Source: Saccoglossus kowalevskii (Eukaryota > Hemichordata > Enteropneusta > Harrimaniidae). Taken from it: 24,868 nucleotides of DNA. Shown one piece after another: positions 20,289 through 24,868 of the stretch; positions within the stretch are counted from its first letter, which is position 1, and every line of letters starts with the position of its first letter. The position numbers were made by a program, and so were the translations under genes. Below the pieces are notes generated by a model that worked only from the letters and a program-made list of their open reading frames with translations, did not search any database and was not told the DNA's origin. The stretch is taken from NCBI RefSeq assembly GCF_000003605.2, contig NW_003119441.1, positions 2,501 to 27,368 of the forward strand, given 5' to 3'.

Positions 20289-20322
20289 AGTCCCCTTTTC
20301 AGGCTGCGCCTGAACGGGGACT
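20289..20322. repeat. Near-perfect palindrome (hairpin)
   Basis: AGTCCCC, TTTT, CAGGC, then TGC, then GCCTG, AAC, GGGGACT. The stem is about 14 bp with a 3-base loop and one small internal mismatch. It could be the end of a mobile element. A bacterial terminator reading does not fit the eukaryotic context. Confidence 0.75.
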
Positions 20323-20637
20323 AATTTTGCTACATCTTTATGCCTTTCACTGTGTAATAATGGATATTTACACACATAACTGATGCTATATAGATTACAC
20401 ACCAATTTTTAAAATGAACATTTACAACAAATTTAATTCAGACATAATAATGAGCTCATATATATTGATATTGCATTCGTGTGTAACACAACCAAATATG
20501 GTCATCTCAGATGTTAGGCATATTTCCTGTTATACGTCTTCACTTGGGTACTGATTGCATATCTCTATCTGCAATAGTAGTCTAAATATTTCAGTTGTGC
20601 ACATATGTGATATGTAAGTTAAGTCTCTCGTCCAATT

Positions 20638-20902
20638 CCTAACAATTAAATCAATTCAACTGCATAGGTATTGGGATTGAAAGCATTGATCAAGCTGACA
20701 GTGTCATTCCATTTTTAATGGAGCTAGTTTTTGCTAAAGATTCCAATCCCCAATCTAAAGCTTGCTTATTAGACTGTCATATTAATAAAAGCAGTTTACA
20801 AAGCAGTTTTTTTGTAAAGTACAAAATGAACCCCCCCCCCCCCCTTTAAAGAGAAAAATATCGTTGGTGCCTACATAATCCTTTGCCTTGATGTGAATTA
20901 TA
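20638..20902. repeat. Diverged copy of gene A intron-2 block, with a C-run
   Basis: Same ordered words as 6916-7135, interrupted by an extra AAAGCAG segment and a run of about 15 C at 20830-20844. It abuts the first copy of the 414-bp duplication at 20910. Confidence 0.6.
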
Positions 20903-20909
20903 ATAGTGG

Positions 20910-21323
20910 TTAACGGGGGTAAAACAGGTTTTGGTAAATTATTAGACATTGTAATATGTAATTAATAATGGCGACCTATTCTCTATTTTTAATAATGATT
21001 TCTGCGAACTTGCGTAGACTTTTGAGCTGTGTATTCAACAAATCATATTTACGTTGATGGGGTGTCATTCGCCTGTAGGTTATCAGAGTTCTTATTATTC
21101 ACTAACCAGACGTTTCGAGCGATGGCCCTTTTTTAATGGAATATTTGTTAATATATTAGTTGTGTTCTCACAGTCGTTTGCTGTGTTATTCTATTCTTGT
21201 TCTAGAGACACCAAAACACCCTTGCGCTCACATGCAGCAATACGCAGTTCACTTGTTTTCGTCAATCAGGTCCATTACTAACAAATTGCCGAAAATGTAT
21301 TCTTTCCAAATTTGCGGGAAACC
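20910..21323 (+). repeat. 414-bp direct repeat X, copy 1
   Basis: From TTAACGGGGGTAAAACAGG to TTTGCGGGAAACC. It is nearly identical (about 98% by eye) to 21432-21847. The open frames inside it (for example 21054-21281) show no recognised domain. The two copies flank the sulfotransferase junction fragment at 21324-21431. Confidence 0.95.
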
Positions 21324-21433
21324 ACAACCACTAACTTTACCTGTGAATAAACAACATTGTTTATGAGAATAAAATGTCTGGTTTTCCCACAATCAAATAA
21401 TGAACTGGATTTTTTGTAAGAGAATTACTGCTT
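21324..21433 (-). pseudogene. Orphan splice-junction fragment of a sulfotransferase last exon
   Basis: Minus-strand reading: intron sequence 21433-21341, acceptor TTTATTCACAG, then only about 17 bases of exon (GTAAAGTTAGTGGTTGT) before it breaks into repeat X. The intron part matches 22579-22487 of gene B over 93 bases with one difference seen. The copied stretch ends at CTGCTT, exactly where gene B's 23-bp array begins. It is too short to code. Confidence 0.88.
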
Positions 21434-21847
21434 AACGGGGGTAAAACAGGTTTTGGTAAATTATTAGACATTGTAATATGTAATTAATAATGGCGACCTA
21501 TTCTCTATTTTTAATAATGATTTCTGCGAACTTGCGAAGACTTTTGAGCTGTGTCTATTCAACAAATCATATTTACGTTGATGGGGTGTCATTCGCCTGT
21601 AGGTTATCAGAGTTCTTATTATTTACTAACCAGACGTTTCGAGCGATGGCCCTTTTTTAATGGAATATTTGTTAATATATTAGTTGTGTTCTCACAGTCG
21701 TTTGCTGTGTTATTCTATTCTTGTTCTAGAGACACCAAAACACCCTTGCGCTCACATCCAGCAATACACAGTTCACTTGTTTTCGTCAATCGGGTCCATT
21801 ACTAACAAATTGCCGAAAATGTCTTCTTTCCAAATTTGCGGGAAACC
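21432..21847 (+). repeat. 414-bp direct repeat X, copy 2
   Basis: Direct copy of 20910-21323, offset 522-524 bp, with a 2-bp insertion (GTGTCTATT for GTGTATT) and a few substitutions. After GGGAAACC it diverges into unrelated sequence. Confidence 0.95.
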
Positions 21848-22326
21848 TAATTCATCCAGCTTCTCGCCTAAATTTCACAAGTGTAACTCACTGGTACAGA
21901 AAAAGCACAGTTGTTTGTTGTTAAAGACAAAACATTAATATCATTAGCATTATTAATAAGCTGTTGTTATAATGTATAAACAATTGGAAAGATTAAGTCA
22001 GTGATAGAGAGCATTTAACGTCTGCATTTGTGTTCACATTGTGAATCACAACATTCAAAGTAGTGTGATAACCTGGTCAACCCCACACGTTCTTAAACTC
22101 TGCTGTATGACATGCGCCGGTGCGACATCGCCTTATTTCCCCCTGTGAAAACAAGTTATAGATCGTAGAAAACAGAACAATAGAACGCATGTTACGATAG
22201 AAAACTGCACGTACATCACAAGAGTTTTGTTCAAAGAGCCAGTTTGGCTCAAGATAGGAAATTTGTCAAAATTGTCCAGCCACAAGACGATCGAAATTAA
22301 TCTGAAGAATGTATCCTATGCTACAT
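21848..22326. other. No feature recognised
   Basis: Unique sequence downstream of sulfotransferase gene B. It may hold the 3' UTR and poly(A) site, but no exon, RNA gene or element is visible. Confidence 0.5.
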
Positions 22327-22328
22327 GG

Positions 22329-22376
22329 GCGATATCACATATTCCACTGTAGAAGATATCTTGCAGGTCACTATGG
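22329..22376. repeat. Two degenerate units of the 24-bp minisatellite
   Basis: GATATCACATATTCCACTGT then AGAA, followed by GATATCTTGCAGGTCACTAT then GGAA. These are two 24-bp units of the array that fills 1-2744. They stand in the same place and orientation relative to the sulfotransferase terminal exon, and the stop codon of gene B (TAG at 22371-22373) falls inside the second unit. Confidence 0.85.
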
Positions 22377-22486
22377 AAGGTCAAATTGCATCTTCAAATC
22401 GCTGTCCTTGATCCAAACTTTGTAATGCGAATCAAATAGTTCATTATCAGCTACAGTGAAATAGTTCTTCCAACCACCAACTTTAC
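22371..22486 (-). CDS. Sulfotransferase gene B, intact terminal exon
   Basis: Last exon of a second SULT gene whose other exons would lie right of the window. The acceptor TTGTTTATTCACAG ends at 22487. The exon is 116 bp: two bases completing a Gly codon, 37 codons and TAG. It encodes KVGGWKNYFTVADNE, then LFDSHYKVWIKDSDLKMQFD and LP. GKVGGWK is the GxxGxxK motif that binds PAPS, and KNYFTVADNE fits the KxxxTVxxxE dimerisation motif exactly. The length agrees with the ~113-bp coding part in vertebrate SULT1 as I recall it. The final Pro and the stop lie in a minisatellite-derived unit. The intron before it contains a 23-bp array from 22580 on. Whether the whole gene works cannot be judged here. 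Confidence 0.9.
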
Positions 22487-22579
22487 CTGTGAATAAACAA
22501 CATTGTTTATGAGAATAAAATGTCTGGTTTTCCCACAAGCAAATAATGAACTGGATTTTTTGTAAGAGAATTACTGCTT

Positions 22580-24868
22580 TGGTTGTAAGACAGTGACTGG
22601 TTTGGTTGTAAGACGATGACTGGATTGGTTGTAAGACAATGACTGGTTTGGTTGTGAGACAATGACTGGTTTGGTTGTAAGACAATGACAGGTTTGGTTG
22701 TGAGACAATGACTGGTTTGGTTGTAAGACAATGACTGGTTTGGTTGTAAGACAATGACTGGTTTGGTTGTAAGCCAGTGACTGGTTTGGTTGTGAGACAA
22801 TGACTGGTTTGGTTGTAAGACAATGACTGGTTTGGTTGTGAGACAATGACTGGTTTGGTTGTAAGATAATGACTGGTTTGGTTGTAAGCCAGTGACTGGT
22901 TTGGCTGTGAGACAATGACTGGTTTGGTTGTAAGATAATGACTGGTTTGCTTGTAAGATAATGACTGGTTTGGTTGTAAGGCTGTGACTGGTTTGGCTGT
23001 GGGACAATGACTGGTTTGGTTGTAAGACAATGACTGGTTTGATTGTAAGACGATGACTGGATTGGTTGTGAGACAATAACTGGTTTGGTTGTAAGACAAT
23101 GACTGGTTTGGTTGTAAGACAATGACTGTTTGGTTGTAAGACGATGACTGGATTGGTTGTGAGACAATGACTGGTTTGGTTGTGGGACAATGACTGGTTT
23201 GGTTGAAAGACAATGACTAGATTGGTTGTGAGACAATGACTGGTTTGGTTGTAAGACAATGACTGGTTTGGTTGTAAGGCAGTGACTGGTTTGGTTGAAA
23301 GACAATGACTGGATTGGTTGTGAGACAATGACTGGTTTGGTTGTGAGACAATGACTGGTTTGGTTGTAAGACAGTGACTGGTTTGGTTGTAAGACAGTGA
23401 CTGGTTTGGTTGTAAGACAGTGACTGGTTTGGTTGTAAGACAATGACTGGTTTGGTTGTGAGACAATGACTGGTTTGGTTGTAAGACTATGACTTACTTG
23501 GGTGTAAGACGACGACTGATTTGGTTGTAAGACAGTGACAGGTTTGGTTGTAAGACAATGGCTGGTTTGGTTGTAAGGCAGTGCCTGGTTTGGTTGAAAG
23601 ACAGAGAATGGTTTGGTTGTAAGACTGTGAATGGTATGGTTGTAAGACAATGGCTGCTTTGGTTGTAAGGCAATGACTGGTTTGGTTGTAAGATAAAGAC
23701 TGATTTGGTTGTAAGACAATGACTGGTTTGGTTGTAAGCCAGTGACTGGTTTGGTTGTGAGACAATGACTGGTTTGGTTGTAAGATAATGACTGGTTTGG
23801 TTGTAAGCCAGTGACTGGTTTGGTTGTAAGCCAGTGACTGGTTTGGTTGTGAGACAATGACTGGTTTGGTTGTAAGATAATGACTGGTTTGCTTGTAAGA
23901 TAATAACTGGTTTGGTTGTAAGGCTGTGACTGGTTTGGCTGCGAGACAATGACTGGTTTGGTTGTAAGATGATGACTGGATTGGTTGTAAGACAATGACT
24001 GGTTTGGTAGTAAGACGATGAATGGATTGGTTGTGAGACAATGACTGGTTTGGTTGTCAGATAATGACTGGTTTGGTTGTAAGACAATGACTGGTTTGGT
24101 TGTAAGACAATGACTGGTTTCGTTGTGAGACGATGACGGGTTTGGTTGTAAGATCGTGATTGATTCGGTTGTAAGACGATGACTGGTTTGGTTGTAAGAC
24201 AATGACTGGTTTGGGTGTAAGACAATGACAGGTTTGTTTGTGAGACAGTGACTGGTTTGGTTGTAAGAAAATGACTGGTTTGATTGTAAGACAATGACTG
24301 GTTTGGTTGTGATACAATGACTGGTTTGGTTGTAAGACAATGACTGGTTTGTTTGAAAGACAATGACTAGATTGGTTGTGAGACAATGACAGATTTGGTT
24401 GTAAGACAATGACTGGTTGGTTTGGTTGTGAGACAATGACTGGTTTGGTTGTAAAACAATGACGGGTTTGGTTGTAAGACGATGACTGGTTTGATTGTAA
24501 GACAATGACTGGATTGGTTGTAAGACAATGACTGGTTTCGTTGTAAGACAATGACTGGTTTGGTTGTAAGGCAGTGACTGGTTTGGTTGTAAGACAATGA
24601 CTGGATTGGTTGTAAGACAGTGACTGGTATGGTTGTAAGATAATGACTGGTTTGGTTGTATGACAGTGACTGGTTTCATTGTAAGACAGTGACTGGTTTA
24701 GTTGTAAGGCAGTGACTGGTTTGGTTGTAAGACAGTGACTGGTTTGGTTGTAAGACAGTGACTGGTTTGGTTGTAAGGCAGTGACTGGTTTGATTGTAAG
24801 ACAATGACTGGATTGGTTGTAAGACAGTGACTGGTTTGGTTGTAAGGCAGTGACTGGTTTCGTTGTAA
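22580..24868. repeat. 23-bp minisatellite array, ~100 units, runs off right edge
   Basis: The commonest unit is GACTGGTTTGGTTGTAAGAC then AAT (23 bp). Variants are GTGAGAC, AAGCCAGT, AAGATAAT, AAGACAGT, AAGGCAGT and GGATTGG. The array begins about 93 bp upstream of the gene B terminal-exon acceptor, so it lies in that intron. Because 23 is not a multiple of three, a minus-strand reading cycles through three phases with a 23-residue period (for example NQSLSYNQ, TSHCLTTK, PVIVLQP). The unit has no stop in any minus-strand phase, which explains open frames of up to about 700 codons. Confidence 0.95.

Noticed and set aside
20289-20322. Rho-independent terminator
   Set aside because: Eukaryotic context, and no T-run follows in a meaningful transcription unit.
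21054-21281. 75-84-codon frames in the X repeats as a conserved protein
   Set aside because: They are preserved only because the two X copies are nearly identical. No domain is recognised, and the similarity covers non-coding flanks equally.
22571-24679. 702-codon minus-strand open frame rich in NQSLSYNQTSHCLTTK
   Set aside because: Translation of the 23-bp array. The unit has no stop in any minus-strand phase, and alternative frames are equally open. Only the 22371-22486 part of the overlapping frame 22371-23213 is a real exon, and an acceptor separates it from the array.

Overview
The window looks like AT-rich genomic DNA from an invertebrate animal in a draft assembly with one run of Ns. 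Support comes from spliced exons with GT/AG signals, a decayed LINE, long minisatellites and many dispersed repeats. The species cannot be named from the sequence. There are no bacterial-type operons, rRNA or CRISPR. I recognise no tRNA, but I did not fold the sequence systematically.

The only recognisable gene family is the cytosolic sulfotransferase family (SULT, Sulfotransfer_1, PAPS-dependent), all on the minus strand. Gene A runs from 8842 down to about 2745. Its exon 1 carries the first half of the 5'-phosphosulfate-binding TYPKSGTTW motif and exon 2 the second half. Exon 4 holds the 3'-phosphate motif RNPKDVAVS, and exon 5 is the conserved 95-bp exon. These four have open frames and good splice sites. 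The exon 3 relic has lost the THLP motif and its donor. Exon 6 is frameshifted. The last exon has a 2-bp deletion, an early stop and a Lys-to-Glu change in GxxGxxK. Gene A is therefore most likely a recent pseudogene. A truncated, frameshifted CR1/L2-like LINE sits in its intron 3. Gene B contributes only its last exon, 22371-22486, which is intact (GxxGxxK and the KxxxTVxxxE dimer motif). The rest of gene B would lie beyond the right edge.

Two unrelated minisatellites sit next to the two copies of this terminal exon. A 24-bp-unit array (1 to about 2744, over 100 copies, running off the left edge) follows the last exon of gene A and merges into its final codons. The same repeat is present as two degenerate units right after gene B's last exon. 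A 23-bp-unit array (22580 to the right edge) fills the intron just before gene B's last exon. A third, truncated copy of that exon-intron junction (about 21324-21431) lies between two ~98% identical 414-bp direct repeats. Its copied stretch stops at the base where the 23-bp array starts in gene B.

Between the two SULT loci (about 9-20 kb) I see no convincing gene. There is a 2.4-kb element or pair with 330-355-bp inverted arms (9927-12331), a 443-base gap (13486-13928), two dispersed repeat families (14669/16959 and 16111/18022), a degenerate GTGT/TTTAAAA array (about 19186-19595) and several small hairpins and duplications. The long open frames in the two minisatellites follow from repeat units that lack stop codons. 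They are not treated as genes.
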